Counted from the stretch's first letter, positions 15,257 through 24,762 are shown. The stretch is 64,000 bases of DNA from JACDAV01 sp964626755 (GCA_964626755.1 CAZVGO010000004.1:186001-250000), one strand, 5' to 3'. The notes: generated by a model from the sequence alone, not told the origin. Numbers and translations are program-made.

Positions 15257-15598
15257 TCAGCGCTTCGGGGGAAGCGTCTTGCCGTGGCCGATCGCTCGCT
15301 CGACCCAACGCGCCAGCCCTTCGTCGTCGGCGAGAACGGTAGCCGGGAGGGCCACGAAGTTCTTCATCGGGCGGCCCGGCATCGGCTCGAACGCTGTCGC
15401 ACCCTCGGCTCGGGCCGCTTCCTGCTCCGCTTCGGGCAGCCGTACGACCCAGTTCCGCTGGTGGAGCCCGGTCACCATGTTGCCGCCGACAAACGCGGCC
15501 GGGTACCCGAACATCTTCCGCCGCTCAGCCTCGGGGAAACGGTCCAGGACCCGACCGAATCGCTCGGCCAGCTCTTCCGCTGACTTCTCCCAGGCCAT
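15257..15598 (-). CDS. TfoX N-terminal domain protein
   Basis: 113 residues with the TfoX_N pattern: ERFGRVLDRFP, RKMFGYPAAFVGGNMVTGLH, WVVRLPEAEQEAA, then FEPMPGRPMKNFVALP. In Gammaproteobacteria TfoX/Sxy regulates competence. In most other bacteria this stand-alone domain has no known role, so no competence function should be read into it. It starts 10 bases after the ppk2 stop and is very likely co-transcribed with it. Confidence 0.85.
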   Translation of the reverse strand: MAWEKSAEELAERFGRVLDRFPEAERRKMFGYPAAFVGGNMVTGLHQRNWVVRLPEAEQEAARAEGATAFEPMPGRPMKNFVALPATVLADDEGLARWVERAIGHGKTLPPKR

Positions 15599-15608
15599 GC
15601 CTTCCTGC

Positions 15609-16556
15609 TCAGCTGTAGTGATCGGGGACGAAGGTCTGGTCGGCCATGGGGGGTCGTACGTAGCCGACGTCCGACTGGCGGTCGGGGAGCCGGATCGCCT
15701 GCTGGGGCAGTTCCTCGTAAGGAATGAGGCTGAGCAGGTGGCGGATGGTGTTCAGGCGGGCCCGGCGCTTGTCGTCGGCAGCAACGACGTACCAGGGCGC
15801 CTGCTTCGTGTCCGTGTGGGCGAACATCTCGTCCTTCGCCCTCGAGTACTCGACCCACCGAGTGCGCGACTCGAGGTCCATCGGACTGAGCTTCCAGCGC
15901 TTCGTCGGGTCGTCTAGCCGGCCCTGGAAGCGGCGCTCCTGCTCCTCGTCGCTGACGGAGAACCAGTACTTCACGAGGATGATCCCGGACCGGATGAGCA
16001 TCCGCTCGAACTCGGGACAAGAGCGAAGGAATTCGCGGTACTCCTCCTCGGTGCAGAAGCCCATGACCCGCTCGACACCCGCCCGGTTGTACCAGCTCCG
16101 GTCGAACAGGACCATCTCCCCGGCCGCCGGCAGGTATTCCGCGTAGCGCTGGAAATACCACTGCGACTTCTGGCGCTCGGTCGGGGTGCCGAGAGCGACG
16201 ACCCGGCAGATCCGCGGGTTGAGGCTGGCGGAGATCGTCTTGATCGTCCCGCCCTTCCCGGCCGCGTCGCGACCCTCGAAGATGACGACGACCCGGAGCC
16301 CAGCATGGCGGATCCACTCCTGGAGACGTGCCAGCTCGACGTCGAGCTCCGCGAGCTCCGCCTCGTAGGTAGCGCGTTTCATCCGGGGCGGCGCGGCCTC
16401 GACGGTCATCGTCATTGGCCCGCGCCCGTTGTGGGACCCGTCTTCCTGGCCCTTCGATTCCCGGCGCTCGGAGCGCCCGGCGGCCTTCTTGCCGCCCGAC
16501 CGTTTCTGGCTGGCCCGCTTCTCACCGGGACGCTTGTCGTTGGCACGCCTCGCCAT
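15609..16556 (-). CDS. ppk2: polyphosphate kinase 2 family protein
   Basis: PPK2 uses polyphosphate to phosphorylate nucleoside mono- or diphosphates. 315 residues. About 55 N-terminal residues are a Lys/Arg/Ser-rich extension, then a single PPK2 domain with Walker A GRDAAGKGG at 95-103, the lid region SQWYFQRYAEYLP, Walker B FDRSWYNRAGVE and KYWFSVSDEEQERRF. The single-domain layout fits class I (ADP/GDP kinase) rather than the tandem class II. First gene of a minus-strand operon, divergent from the sulfurtransferase. Confidence 0.92.
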   Translation of the reverse strand: MARRANDKRPGEKRASQKRSGGKKAAGRSERRESKGQEDGSHNGRGPMTMTVEAAPPRMKRATYEAELAELDVELARLQEWIRHAGLRVVVIFEGRDAAGKGGTIKTISASLNPRICRVVALGTPTERQKSQWYFQRYAEYLPAAGEMVLFDRSWYNRAGVERVMGFCTEEEYREFLRSCPEFERMLIRSGIILVKYWFSVSDEEQERRFQGRLDDPTKRWKLSPMDLESRTRWVEYSRAKDEMFAHTDTKQAPWYVVAADDKRRARLNTIRHLLSLIPYEELPQQAIRLPDRQSDVGYVRPPMADQTFVPDHYS

Positions 16557-16705
16557 CGCTCACCTCCCGTGTATTTATCGTCCCCCGGCCCGGCGGCGTC
16601 AACCGACGGCAAACGATTGCCAGCCGGGGCCCGCCGATGTCACAATGCCGCTCCTCATCGTCCTCACCCAGCGTGCCCGCCCTCGCCTGTGTTGTACCCC
16701 TGCCG

Positions 16706-18040
16706 ATGACCACATCGAGCTTGCTCCAGGCAGATACCGCGATCTCCACGGAGGAGCTTCGCGCGCGACGTGCTGACCCTTTACTGACGATCGTCGACAT
16801 CCGGCCGCTCGCCGCCTACAACGGCTGGCGCCTCGGCGGCGAGGCGCGCGGCGGCCATATCCCGGGAGCCGTCTCCTTCCCATGGGCGTGGCTCGGCAGC
16901 GTCGACGACGAAGAGATCCGGCGGCTGTTCCAGGCGAAGGGGATCGCCACGGACCGGACAGTCGTCGTCTATGGCGACAAGAGCGCCGACCCTGAGGCGT
17001 TCCGGGTCGGACTCGTGGCGCTCGGTCACGAGGACGTTCGGGTCTACGAGCCGGGCTGGCCAGCCTGGGCGGCGGACGGGAGCCTGCCCATCGACCGGCT
17101 GCCCAACTACGACAAGCTCGTCCACATCAGCTGGCTGCGCGAGGTCCTCGCGGGCGGGCGACCGGAGGCGGCCCCGGCGAGCCGATTCGTGCTGCTCCAT
17201 GTCAACTTCGGCGTCCCCGAGGAGTACGAGGAGGGCCACATCCCAGGCGCGCACTACCTGGACACGAACTGGCTCGAGGACCCGGCGGACTGGAACCGCC
17301 GCCCGCCGGAGGTGCTCGAGGAAGCCCTCAGAACCCTGGGGATCACCCACGACACAACCGTCGTTGTCTACGGCCGCGACACCGAGGGCGACGCAAACGA
17401 GAAGTGGCCGGGCCGGCGGGCCGGGCAGATCGCCGCGACCCGGGCGGCGATGATCCTGCGCTATGCGGGCGTCGACGACGTACGGCTGCTCGACGGTGGC
17501 TACGACTGGTGGGTCCAGGGCGGCAACCCGCTCGAGGCCGTCATCCGCGAGCCAGCGCCGGTCGCGGCCTTCGGCGTGCCGATCCCGCTTCGCCCCGAGG
17601 TCATCGTCGACATCCACGAGGCGAAGGAGATCCTCGCCGACCACGCTGGCGCCGCCCTCGTGAGCGTCCGGACCTGGAAGGAGCACATCGGCAAGGTCAG
17701 CGGCTACAACTACATCGGCCCGGCCGGCCGGATCGCCGGCGACGTGTGGGGCAATTGCGGCACCGACGCGTACCACATGCAGCACTACCGGAACATTGAC
17801 AACACGATGCGGCCCTACCCGGAGATCGCCGCCAACTGGGCCGAGGCAGGCATCACCGCCGACAAGTGGGTCGCGTTCTACTGCGGGACCGGCTGGCGGG
17901 CGAGCGAGACCTGGTTCTACGCGTACCTCATGGACTGGAAGCGGATCGCCGTGTACGACGGCGGCTGGTTCGAGTGGAGCAAGGACCCGGTCAACAACCC
18001 GATCGAGATCGGCGAGCCGCAGGACGAGTTCGCCGCCTAG
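16706..18040 (+). CDS. sulfurtransferase with three rhodanese domains
   Basis: 444 residues from ATG 16706. The frame is open further upstream into the ppk2 leader, but this ATG gives a normal start. Three rhodanese-like modules follow one another (about 5-140, 150-280 and 300-435). The first two carry VVVYGDKS and VVVYGRDT where the active-site loop should be and lack the catalytic cysteine. Only the third has it, C393 in FYCGTGWRASE. Such proteins transfer sulfane sulfur to thiophilic acceptors. Here two modules are probably structural or regulatory. No sulfur-metabolism partner is adjacent, though msrB follows 110 bases downstream. Confidence 0.85.
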   Translation: MTTSSLLQADTAISTEELRARRADPLLTIVDIRPLAAYNGWRLGGEARGGHIPGAVSFPWAWLGSVDDEEIRRLFQAKGIATDRTVVVYGDKSADPEAFRVGLVALGHEDVRVYEPGWPAWAADGSLPIDRLPNYDKLVHISWLREVLAGGRPEAAPASRFVLLHVNFGVPEEYEEGHIPGAHYLDTNWLEDPADWNRRPPEVLEEALRTLGITHDTTVVVYGRDTEGDANEKWPGRRAGQIAATRAAMILRYAGVDDVRLLDGGYDWWVQGGNPLEAVIREPAPVAAFGVPIPLRPEVIVDIHEAKEILADHAGAALVSVRTWKEHIGKVSGYNYIGPAGRIAGDVWGNCGTDAYHMQHYRNIDNTMRPYPEIAANWAEAGITADKWVAFYCGTGWRASETWFYAYLMDWKRIAVYDGGWFEWSKDPVNNPIEIGEPQDEFAA

Positions 18041-18150
18041 GCGCGGCCGACGCCAGGCCGGACGCGGGCCGCGGGCCGGAAACGTCGCAGAATTCCAGCA
18101 GTGTCTTCAGTGTGGCTGGAAAGCTGCCCCCGAGGCGGTAGCATGACGCC

Positions 18151-18564
18151 ATGAGCAACGCGGAAGCGAAGGCGCCGAAAGCCAAGACCGACGCGGAGTG
18201 GCGCACCGAGCTGACACCGGAGCAGTACCGGGTCCTCCGCGAGAAGGGCACCGAGCGCTCGTTCAGCGGCGAGCTTTGGGATGAGCACCGGCCCGGGACC
18301 TATCGCTGCGCCGGCTGCGGGACGGAGCTGTTCCGATCGGATGCCAAGTTCGAGTCCGGCACGGGCTGGCCGAGCTTCTTCGCGCCGGCCGACCCGGCGG
18401 CCGTCGCCACCGATACCGACCGCTCGTACGGGATGGCTCGGACCGAGGCGCTCTGCGCGGCGTGTGGCGGCCACCTCGGCCACGTCTTCGACGACGGCCC
18501 GAACCCAACCGGACTCCGCTACTGCATCAACTCGGCGGCGCTGAAGCTCGACCCGAAGGACTGA
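18151..18564 (+). CDS. msrB: peptide-methionine (R)-S-oxide reductase
   Basis: Repairs oxidised methionine in proteins (R epimer) with thioredoxin as reductant. 137 residues. Two CxxC zinc motifs (CAGC near 51 and CAAC near 100), the substrate signature GTGWPSFF, HLGHVFDDGPNPTGLRYCINS, and the catalytic cysteine C125 in RYCINS. No MsrA fusion or neighbour. The N-terminal ~15 residues are a short basic extension. Confidence 0.95.
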   Translation: MSNAEAKAPKAKTDAEWRTELTPEQYRVLREKGTERSFSGELWDEHRPGTYRCAGCGTELFRSDAKFESGTGWPSFFAPADPAAVATDTDRSYGMARTEALCAACGGHLGHVFDDGPNPTGLRYCINSAALKLDPKD

Positions 18565-18631
18565 CTACCAACCGCGACCAGCTGGGAGTCGCGGCGCGAA
18601 GTGACCTGATGGCCCTGCTATCGTCCGCCCG

Positions 18632-19861
18632 ATGACGCCCGACATCCGCCGTATCCGCGAGGACGAACTCGCCGCCTTCGTCGAGTCGATGAGCGCGGGG
18701 TTCCTCGAGCGTCCCGACGTCGACAAGGTCGCCGAGCAGGTGAAGCCGCACTGGGACCTCGATCGGACGTGGGCCGCCTTCGACGTGGACCGGATCGTCG
18801 GGACGTTCCGGACATGGGCCACGGAGCTGACGGTCCCCGGATGTGCTCGCCTCGCGGGCGCAGCGGTGACGAATGTGACGGTCCTGCCCACCCACCGGCG
18901 ACGCGGCATCCTCCGCGCGATGGTCGCTGCCGAGCACGGTGCGATCCGGGAACGGGGCGAAGCTGTCGGCCTCCTGTGGGCCTCCGAGTACCCGATCTAC
19001 GGCCGCTTCGGATACGGCCCCGCCTGCCGCGACACGATCCTGTCGATCGACACGAACCGCACGTCGTTCCACGGTGAACCCACGGGCCGGGTCGAGATCG
19101 CCAGGCCGGACGCGACCAGCCGCGATGCGATCAAGGCGGTGTTCGAAGCGTGGCGCGTCCGCCAGCCCGGCGAGATCCGCCGGCGCGACTTCGGGTGGGA
19201 ATCCGATCTTGGCCTCATCGAGAGCGCCTGGGACCCGCGCTGGAAGGGCTTCCTCGCGCTTCACCGCGACGCCGCCGGCGACGTCGACGGCTACGTCCGC
19301 TACCGGGCCGAGGGCAAGTGGGAGAAGCACCAGCCGCGCAACGTCCTCAACGTTGACGAGCTCCACGCGCTGACCGACGAGGCGTACGTGGGCCTCTGGC
19401 GGTTCCTCACGGAGATCGACTGGGTCGCCACCGTGAAGGCCGAGCGGCGGAGCCCAGCGGAGCGGCTACCCTGGCTGCTCAAGAACGCCCGAGCGGCGAC
19501 GCCGTCGGATCTCGGCGAGACGATCTGGGTCCGCCTGTTCGACGTCCCTCGCGCCCTCGAGGCGCGAACGTACGAGCGAGAGGGAAGCGTCGTCCTCGAA
19601 GTCGTTGACTCCGAGGCCCCGGGTGGCCGCTCGCGAGTCCACGTCGAAGCGGGCCCGAGCGGCGCGAAGGCCCGGCCGACGAAGCGGTCAGCGGACCTGA
19701 CGCTCGACGTCAGCGCCCTCGGCGCCGCGTACCTCGGCGGGGCGAGGCTGCGCGACGCGGTGGTGGCAACGGGCGTCGACGAGCACCGCGCAGGGGCGCT
19801 GGCCGAGGCGACCGCCCTCTTCCGGACGCTCGACGAGCCGTGGTGCTCGACGTTCTTCTAG
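18632..19861 (+). CDS. Eis-like GNAT acetyltransferase
   Basis: 409 residues with the three-part Eis layout: an N-terminal GNAT domain with the acetyl-CoA pyrophosphate loop VTVLPTHRRRGILRAMV (about 90-106) and YPIYGRFGYG, a second degenerate GNAT fold, and a C-terminal sterol-carrier-like domain. The chain ends in phenylalanine (WCSTFF); in Eis the terminal carboxylate of phenylalanine serves catalysis. Eis enzymes acetylate lysines or aminoglycosides at several positions. The natural substrate here is unknown. Confidence 0.85.
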   Translation: MTPDIRRIREDELAAFVESMSAGFLERPDVDKVAEQVKPHWDLDRTWAAFDVDRIVGTFRTWATELTVPGCARLAGAAVTNVTVLPTHRRRGILRAMVAAEHGAIRERGEAVGLLWASEYPIYGRFGYGPACRDTILSIDTNRTSFHGEPTGRVEIARPDATSRDAIKAVFEAWRVRQPGEIRRRDFGWESDLGLIESAWDPRWKGFLALHRDAAGDVDGYVRYRAEGKWEKHQPRNVLNVDELHALTDEAYVGLWRFLTEIDWVATVKAERRSPAERLPWLLKNARAATPSDLGETIWVRLFDVPRALEARTYEREGSVVLEVVDSEAPGGRSRVHVEAGPSGAKARPTKRSADLTLDVSALGAAYLGGARLRDAVVATGVDEHRAGALAEATALFRTLDEPWCSTFF

Positions 19862-19926
19862 GTCACGCCAGCTATCGCACCGGCTCGATGAGCCAGGCAC
19901 GATCGGCGGTCTCACCGGCCGAACGC

Positions 19927-19956
19927 TTGTTCGAAAGCCCGTGATCGTGGTATAGT
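19927..19956 (+). promoter_or_regulatory. sigma-70-type promoter of the DEAD-box helicase gene
   Basis: TTGTTC (19927-19932), 18-base spacer, TATAGT (19951-19956). It would give a leader of roughly 125 bases before the helicase ATG at 20089. A long leader is common for cold-responsive helicase genes, but no cold-shock element was identified here. Confidence 0.55.
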
Positions 19957-20088
19957 CGAGGCTCTCGTGAACGAATGGGCGCTCCGGTCGGCGCCCCGGT
20001 AACTCACCGCCCGATCCCGATCCACCTTTCGCCCTGACCGGTCCCCGCACAGACCCGCGGGTGGGCCACTGTCAGGAGTTCCTTCTTC

Positions 20089-21555
20089 ATGTCCTTCGAT
20101 CGTCTCGGGCTGACGCCCGAGCTCCTTCGTGCGGTCGCAGCCCAGGGCTACACCGAGCCCACGCCCGTCCAGGCCGAATCGATCCCCCACGTGCTCGCCG
20201 GCCGAGACGTTCTCGCCGGCGCCCAGACCGGCACCGGCAAGACGGCGGCATTCGTGCTGCCGATCCTCCAGCTCCTCAACGCGACGCGCCCGGAACCACG
20301 GCACCTGCCGACCGGGAACGGCCGTCCGCGCGGAGCAACCGGCCTGCCGATCCGCTGCCTCGTCCTGGCGCCCACCCGGGAGCTCGCGCTCCAGGTCGAG
20401 GAGAGCGTCCGGACCTACGGCGCCGATCGCCGGGTCCGGTCGACCACCATCTACGGCGGCGTCGGGTTCGAGCCCCAGGTCCGCGCGCTCCGCGGCGGGC
20501 CGGAGATCGTCGTCGCCACGCCCGGCCGGCTGCTCGACCATGCCCAGCAGGGCACGATCGACCTCCGCTCGGTCGAGATCCTCGTCCTCGACGAGGCGGA
20601 TCGGATGCTCGACATGGGCTTCATCCGGGACATCCGCCGGATCATCGCGCTCCTCCCGAAGCAGCGCCAGAACCTGCTGTTCTCGGCGACGTTCTCGAAC
20701 GAGATCCGCGAGCTCGCGGGAGCGTTCCTCAACGACCCCGCCCAGGTCCAGATCGCGCGCCGGAATGCCCCGATCGAGCTCGTCCGCCAGGTCGTCTACC
20801 AGGTCGACCGCGAGCGCAAGCGCGAGCTGCTCAGCCACCTCATCCGGAGCGGTCGCATCGACCGCGCGCTCGTGTTCACGCGGACGAAGCACGGCGCGAA
20901 CCGGCTCGCCGAGCAGCTTCGACGCGACGGTATCGCCGCCGCCGAGATCCACGGCAACAAGAGCCAGTCCCAGCGCGTTCGGGCGCTCGACGACTTCAAG
21001 TCGGGGCGCGTGGCGATCCTCGTCGCGACCGAGGTCGCGTCCCGCGGCCTCGACATCGACGGACTGCCCCACGTCGTCAACTTCGAGCTGCCGATGGTGG
21101 CCAACGACTACGTCCACCGCATCGGCCGGACGGGGCGAGCGGGGATGGAAGGGGATGCCGTCTCCCTCGTGTGCATCGACGAGCTCGACCTCCTGCGCGA
21201 GATCGAGCATGTGCTCCGCGGGCCGATTTCGCGCCAGACGGTGCCCGGATTCGAAGTTAATCGAACGATTCGGGCGGAGCCGATCCGCCAGCGATCGTTC
21301 GGCGGAGGCCGGCCGATGAACGGGCGACCGAACGGAAACGGCTACGACGGAGGTGGCTACGCTCCTGCCCGGCGTCCGAACCAGGCTCGGCCGCGCCACG
21401 GCAGCCGGCCGAACGGGCCGCGGCCCGGCGCCGGCATCGGAAACCGCCCGACCGCCCCGAATCGGTTCCGCGACCATGAGCAGGGCAGGGGAGACGGCTC
21501 GTTCCGAGCCCTTCCGGGCGAGCGACTCGCTCGGGCGGGAAGCCGCACTTCCTGA
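20089..21555 (+). CDS. DEAD-box ATP-dependent RNA helicase
   Basis: 488 residues of the RhlE/DeaD kind. Q motif region GYTEPTPVQAESIP, motif I AQTGTGKT at 45-52, PTRELALQ, TPGRLLD, the DEAD box in VLDEADRMLDMGF, SATFSNE, then the second RecA domain with TRTKHGANRLA, RGLDIDGLPHVVNF and HRIGRTGR. After about residue 390 a Gly/Arg/Asn/Pro-rich tail (GNGYDGGGYAPARRPN) likely binds RNA non-specifically. CAGGAG precedes the ATG. Probably helps RNA decay or ribosome assembly in the cold; this is family knowledge, not seen here. Confidence 0.93.
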   Translation: MSFDRLGLTPELLRAVAAQGYTEPTPVQAESIPHVLAGRDVLAGAQTGTGKTAAFVLPILQLLNATRPEPRHLPTGNGRPRGATGLPIRCLVLAPTRELALQVEESVRTYGADRRVRSTTIYGGVGFEPQVRALRGGPEIVVATPGRLLDHAQQGTIDLRSVEILVLDEADRMLDMGFIRDIRRIIALLPKQRQNLLFSATFSNEIRELAGAFLNDPAQVQIARRNAPIELVRQVVYQVDRERKRELLSHLIRSGRIDRALVFTRTKHGANRLAEQLRRDGIAAAEIHGNKSQSQRVRALDDFKSGRVAILVATEVASRGLDIDGLPHVVNFELPMVANDYVHRIGRTGRAGMEGDAVSLVCIDELDLLREIEHVLRGPISRQTVPGFEVNRTIRAEPIRQRSFGGGRPMNGRPNGNGYDGGGYAPARRPNQARPRHGSRPNGPRPGAGIGNRPTAPNRFRDHEQGRGDGSFRALPGERLARAGSRTS

Positions 21556-21576
21556 CTTTCCGGAGAGCCGCAACCT

Positions 21577-21594
21577 CGTTGCAATCCGGCAACG
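21577..21594 (+). promoter_or_regulatory. 18-bp palindrome, site A, before a PQQ-like lipoprotein gene
   Basis: CGTTGC-AATCCG-GCAACG, perfect 6-bp arms, ending 36 bases before the ATG at 21631. The same palindrome occurs before three other genes of this family (25537, 34902 and 49185). Between it and the start lie GTCATACTG and a second small palindrome CCCTC-GTA-GAGGG (21611-21623), both matched in position at site B. Probably an operator or activator site. Confidence 0.65.
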
Positions 21595-21630
21595 GCCGAC
21601 GTCATACTGGCCCTCGTAGAGGGGCCGCGG

Positions 21631-23091
21631 ATGCCCAGATGCCTCGCGCTGTTGTGCTCTGTCCTGCTGGTCGGCTGTTCGGTCGCGCCGTCGCCCTCGA
21701 GCCCAATCGCCTCCGCCAGTCCGGGCGTCAGCTCATCGGCTGACGCCCCACCGGTCCCGAGTTCCGCCGGCTCGCCGACCGCGTCGCGCCAGCCGTTGCC
21801 CGCGTCGGCGAGCCTCCCGGTCCGCAGATCCGCCCGAGAGATCGGGCTGCAGGTCCTGATGGCTCCGGGACTGGATGGATCGCTGTTCATCCTGATTCCG
21901 AGGAACGGGGGCTCGGTTCTCGCCTCCCTCGACCGTGACGGGCGGCCACGTCCAGGCTGGCCAGTCGTGGTCGACGGCTCGGTCTCGTGCGGGCTGCTGT
22001 CGCCCGTCGAGGATGGCTCGGTCCGGGTCGTCTGCACGATGGAGAGCCCAGACGAGAACATGAGCCTGCCCGTAAGCGCCTTCGCTTTCAGTGCGAACGG
22101 CATCCAGCCCCCGGGGTGGCCGGTCAATCTAGGAATGCACGGCGTTGACGGCTACATGGCGGGGCGCGCCAGCGGCGCGTTTCTGTTTCTCTTCGTGCGG
22201 GGCCCCTTTGACACCGTGATCGGGGAGGGCCAACCCGCGGTCCCCGGTTGGATGGCGAGCATCGGCCCAGACGGGACAATCGGATTCGGCGCGCAGGTCC
22301 CATTGACCGAGTGTTGTTACGGCTGGGCAGTCGGACCGGACAATGTCGCCTATCGGATCGTTCACAAGGATGCTGCGACGCCCGCCGGGGCATCGGAGCT
22401 GACCGCGATCACGAATGCCGGCGCCCCGGACGGCTTCCCGGTTGCAATCGATGGGATCGCGTCGGGGCCCGCGTTCGAGCCAGACGGGTGGCCGATCGTC
22501 GTGACGATCGCCTCGGCTGATCGGACCACGACACGTGTTCTTGCCTTTGGTCGTGGCCTCTCGGGTGAGCTCCCGATTGCGACTGCCGTGTCGGGGGTCG
22601 AGCTCGACTGTGGCACTCCGATCCAGGCACCCCTCGTAAGCAAGGACGGCACGATCTTTGTCTATAGCTGGCACGACGTGTCGATCTTCGGCCTCGACTC
22701 GTCGCTGGACCTGTTGGACGGTTGGCCGTTCGAGCCCGCCACGCCGCTCGAGCGCCCGTTTCCCCTGCGTGACGAGGAAGGCATCAACTGCCTGTCGCTC
22801 GCTGTCCCAGCCGTCGGTCCCGACGACGCGCTGTACCTCCCGCTGCAAGCCCGCAACGAGGCGGTCGGCGGAAGCGTCGTCGCCGTCGGACCGGCTGGCC
22901 AGGTGCGTCCGGGCTGGCCGGTCGAGCTCCAGCGTGCCGGCTCGGAGTTCTGGTCCGTCGTCGTCGGCTCGGACGGGACCGCTTACGCGCTGGCGATCGA
23001 GCCGGAGGCAGGTGTTTCCTCCTCGGCGAGCATCCTCGCCTTCGCGCCGGACAGCACCGTGCTCTACACGACGACGATCGTCGACCCGTAG
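21631..23091 (+). CDS. secreted lipoprotein with PQQ-like beta-propeller, paralogue A
   Basis: 486 residues. Lipoprotein signal ending in LLVGC (lipidated C16), a Ser/Pro/Ala-rich linker to about 60, then a propeller of the PQQ/quinoprotein kind in which blades carry DGSV, GRPRPGWPV and GPDG turns. The start SAREIGLQVLMAPG and the end DSTVLYTTTIVDP are shared with paralogues B and C and with the second half of the gene at 46567-49134. No PQQ- or metal-site residues were recognised, so a binding or scaffold role on the cell surface is as likely as an enzyme. The gene follows palindrome site A and is followed by a membrane-protein gene after 14 bases. Confidence 0.8.
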   Translation: MPRCLALLCSVLLVGCSVAPSPSSPIASASPGVSSSADAPPVPSSAGSPTASRQPLPASASLPVRRSAREIGLQVLMAPGLDGSLFILIPRNGGSVLASLDRDGRPRPGWPVVVDGSVSCGLLSPVEDGSVRVVCTMESPDENMSLPVSAFAFSANGIQPPGWPVNLGMHGVDGYMAGRASGAFLFLFVRGPFDTVIGEGQPAVPGWMASIGPDGTIGFGAQVPLTECCYGWAVGPDNVAYRIVHKDAATPAGASELTAITNAGAPDGFPVAIDGIASGPAFEPDGWPIVVTIASADRTTTRVLAFGRGLSGELPIATAVSGVELDCGTPIQAPLVSKDGTIFVYSWHDVSIFGLDSSLDLLDGWPFEPATPLERPFPLRDEEGINCLSLAVPAVGPDDALYLPLQARNEAVGGSVVAVGPAGQVRPGWPVELQRAGSEFWSVVVGSDGTAYALAIEPEAGVSSSASILAFAPDSTVLYTTTIVDP

Positions 23092-23105
23092 TCGAGAGGA
23101 ACGTC

Positions 23106-23669
23106 ATGACCACGGAAACCGGATCCACCGCGACCGTCTCCACCCGAAGCACGATCACGCGGGGGGCATTGACCGTCGCCCTGCTCGTCCTCGCGGGCCT
23201 CATCGTCTGGGTGGTGTTGACGCGCGCGGTCACCGACCAGCGCGGCATCCTGCTCCTCGCGGCACTCCTGCCGATCGTGGCTGCCGGGTTGCTCTTCGTT
23301 CGTCGAGCGATCGGGGCAACGCTCGCCGTCGTCGCGGCCCTCATTGGGGCGCTCTTTGGGTTCCTGCTGTCAATCTGCGTCCTCTGCCCCGTTCAGCCAC
23401 CACTGAGCGCCGAGGCGATCGCGCTCTTTGTCACCGCCCTGGTGATCCTCGCGCTGGCAGTGGTCGAGCTCCGGACGCTCCGCGTGGCGTGGGTGATCGT
23501 CCCCATCGTCATCGTCGTCCTCGTGCTCGCGAACAACTTCATCGGGGTCGGTGTGGTCGTGGCCGCCGTGATCGTCTGGCTGCTGGTGCGGCGACTGCGA
23601 TCGGCCACGGGCGGTACCCCACCGACTACCCCACCGACTACCCCACCGCCTCCTGCGCCCACGGCATGA
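23106..23669 (+). CDS. multi-span membrane protein paired with lipoprotein A
   Basis: 187 residues with about five or six hydrophobic helices starting at ITRGALTVALLVLAGLIVWVV in two halves, a conserved basic loop FVRRAIGATL, and two cysteines in CVLCPVQPP. The C-terminus is a Thr/Pro tail encoded by a 12-bp tandem repeat. The protein at 28589-29092 is a paralogue (same order: ITRxAL, LLFxRRxxGATL, C-x-CP). Spacing suggests co-expression with the lipoprotein upstream. Function unknown. The 3' end overlaps the convergent oxidoreductase gene by 32 bases. Confidence 0.75.
   Translation: MTTETGSTATVSTRSTITRGALTVALLVLAGLIVWVVLTRAVTDQRGILLLAALLPIVAAGLLFVRRAIGATLAVVAALIGALFGFLLSICVLCPVQPPLSAEAIALFVTALVILALAVVELRTLRVAWVIVPIVIVVLVLANNFIGVGVVVAAVIVWLLVRRLRSATGGTPPTTPPTTPPPPAPTA
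23615..23650 (+). repeat. 12-bp tandem repeat
   Basis: TACCCCACCGAC is repeated almost three times. On the + strand it encodes the Thr/Pro tail of the membrane protein; on the - strand it covers the last codons of the oxidoreductase. Probably slippage-prone. Confidence 0.6.
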
Positions 23670-24723
23670 GCGGCGGCTGCGGGAACGTTGACGCGACCTC
23701 CACCCGCCGTCCGTTGTCGGCGATCGACCCGGTGGCGGCCTCGAGGATGTCGACGATGTGGGCCGCCTGCTCACCGCTCGCCCGGTGCGGTCGGCCCTCG
23801 GCGATCGCGCCCGCCATCTCCGCCACGCCGCGGGCCCAGGCGATCCCGCGAAACGGCGGTCGAACGTAGGCCACGGGCTTGTACTCCTCGCCGTACGCGC
23901 CGACCTCGACCGTCGCGTCGAAATCCTGGAAGCTGCCCAGCGCGAGCGACGCATCGTCGCCGTGGAACTCGAGGCTGCCTGTGAGCTTCGCCGGACGACC
24001 CACGTAGAAGCTCGCCGTCAGCCGGACGACTGCGCCGCCGTCGAGCTCGAGCGCCGCCAGGACCAGATCGGGGCTCCCGATTCGAAACGGCGTCCCGTCG
24101 ACCGTCACCCGGTCCGGCTTCAGGTCCCAGCCCCAGGCCCGAACTGAACGTGCGGGCCCCAGCATCGTCGTGACGAGGGTCAACGGGTAGACCCCGACGT
24201 CGAACAGGGCCCCGACCTCGAAGAACGGCGCAGGGGCCGGGTGCCAGGTCTCGATCCGGCCCCAATTGACCTCGGAATAGACCGCCCGCACGGTCCCGAG
24301 GCGGCCGCTCCGGATCCATTTCGCGGCCGTCTGCTGCGCCTCGCCGAGAAACGTCGAAGGTGAGCCACCGAGCCGAAGTCCGCGGGCCGCCGCGAGATCA
24401 ACGAGCTCGTGGGCCTCGCTCGAACGGAGGGCGAGCGGCTTCTCGCTGTAGACGTGGCGGCCCGCCTCGAGCGCGCGCTTCGTGACCTCGTAATGAGCCT
24501 GGTGAACAGTCAGGTTGACGACGATGTCGACCGCGTCGTCGGCGAGGAACTCGTCGACGGTCGCGTGAGCCCGAATGCCGTGAGTCCCGGCGAAGGCCGC
24601 CGCCCGTGCCGGATCGAGGTCCGTGGCGGCGACCAGCCGGATCTCCGGGTGGGTCACCGCGTCCTTTGCATACCCGCCCGCGATGTTGCCGGTTCCGACG
24701 ATGCCGATGCCGAGGGGTGTCAT
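23638..24723 (-). CDS. Gfo/Idh/MocA family oxidoreductase
   Basis: 361 residues. N-terminal NAD(P)-binding Rossmann fold (IGIVGTGNIAGGYAKDAV), the family EKP motif in YSEKPLALRSSEA, and a C-terminal alpha/beta substrate domain with FDVGVYPLTLV. Members act on sugars, inositols or related polyols. The gene is divergent from a sugar isomerase/epimerase with 39 bases between the starts, which suggests a shared carbohydrate pathway. This pair sits between two copies of the lipoprotein cassette. Confidence 0.88.
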   Translation of the reverse strand: MTPLGIGIVGTGNIAGGYAKDAVTHPEIRLVAATDLDPARAAAFAGTHGIRAHATVDEFLADDAVDIVVNLTVHQAHYEVTKRALEAGRHVYSEKPLALRSSEAHELVDLAAARGLRLGGSPSTFLGEAQQTAAKWIRSGRLGTVRAVYSEVNWGRIETWHPAPAPFFEVGALFDVGVYPLTLVTTMLGPARSVRAWGWDLKPDRVTVDGTPFRIGSPDLVLAALELDGGAVVRLTASFYVGRPAKLTGSLEFHGDDASLALGSFQDFDATVEVGAYGEEYKPVAYVRPPFRGIAWARGVAEMAGAIAEGRPHRASGEQAAHIVDILEAATGSIADNGRRVEVASTFPQPPLMPWAQEAVG

Positions 24724-24762
24724 GGCTGGAGGCTACCGGGTTCGATGGCCTATCGTGAGCGG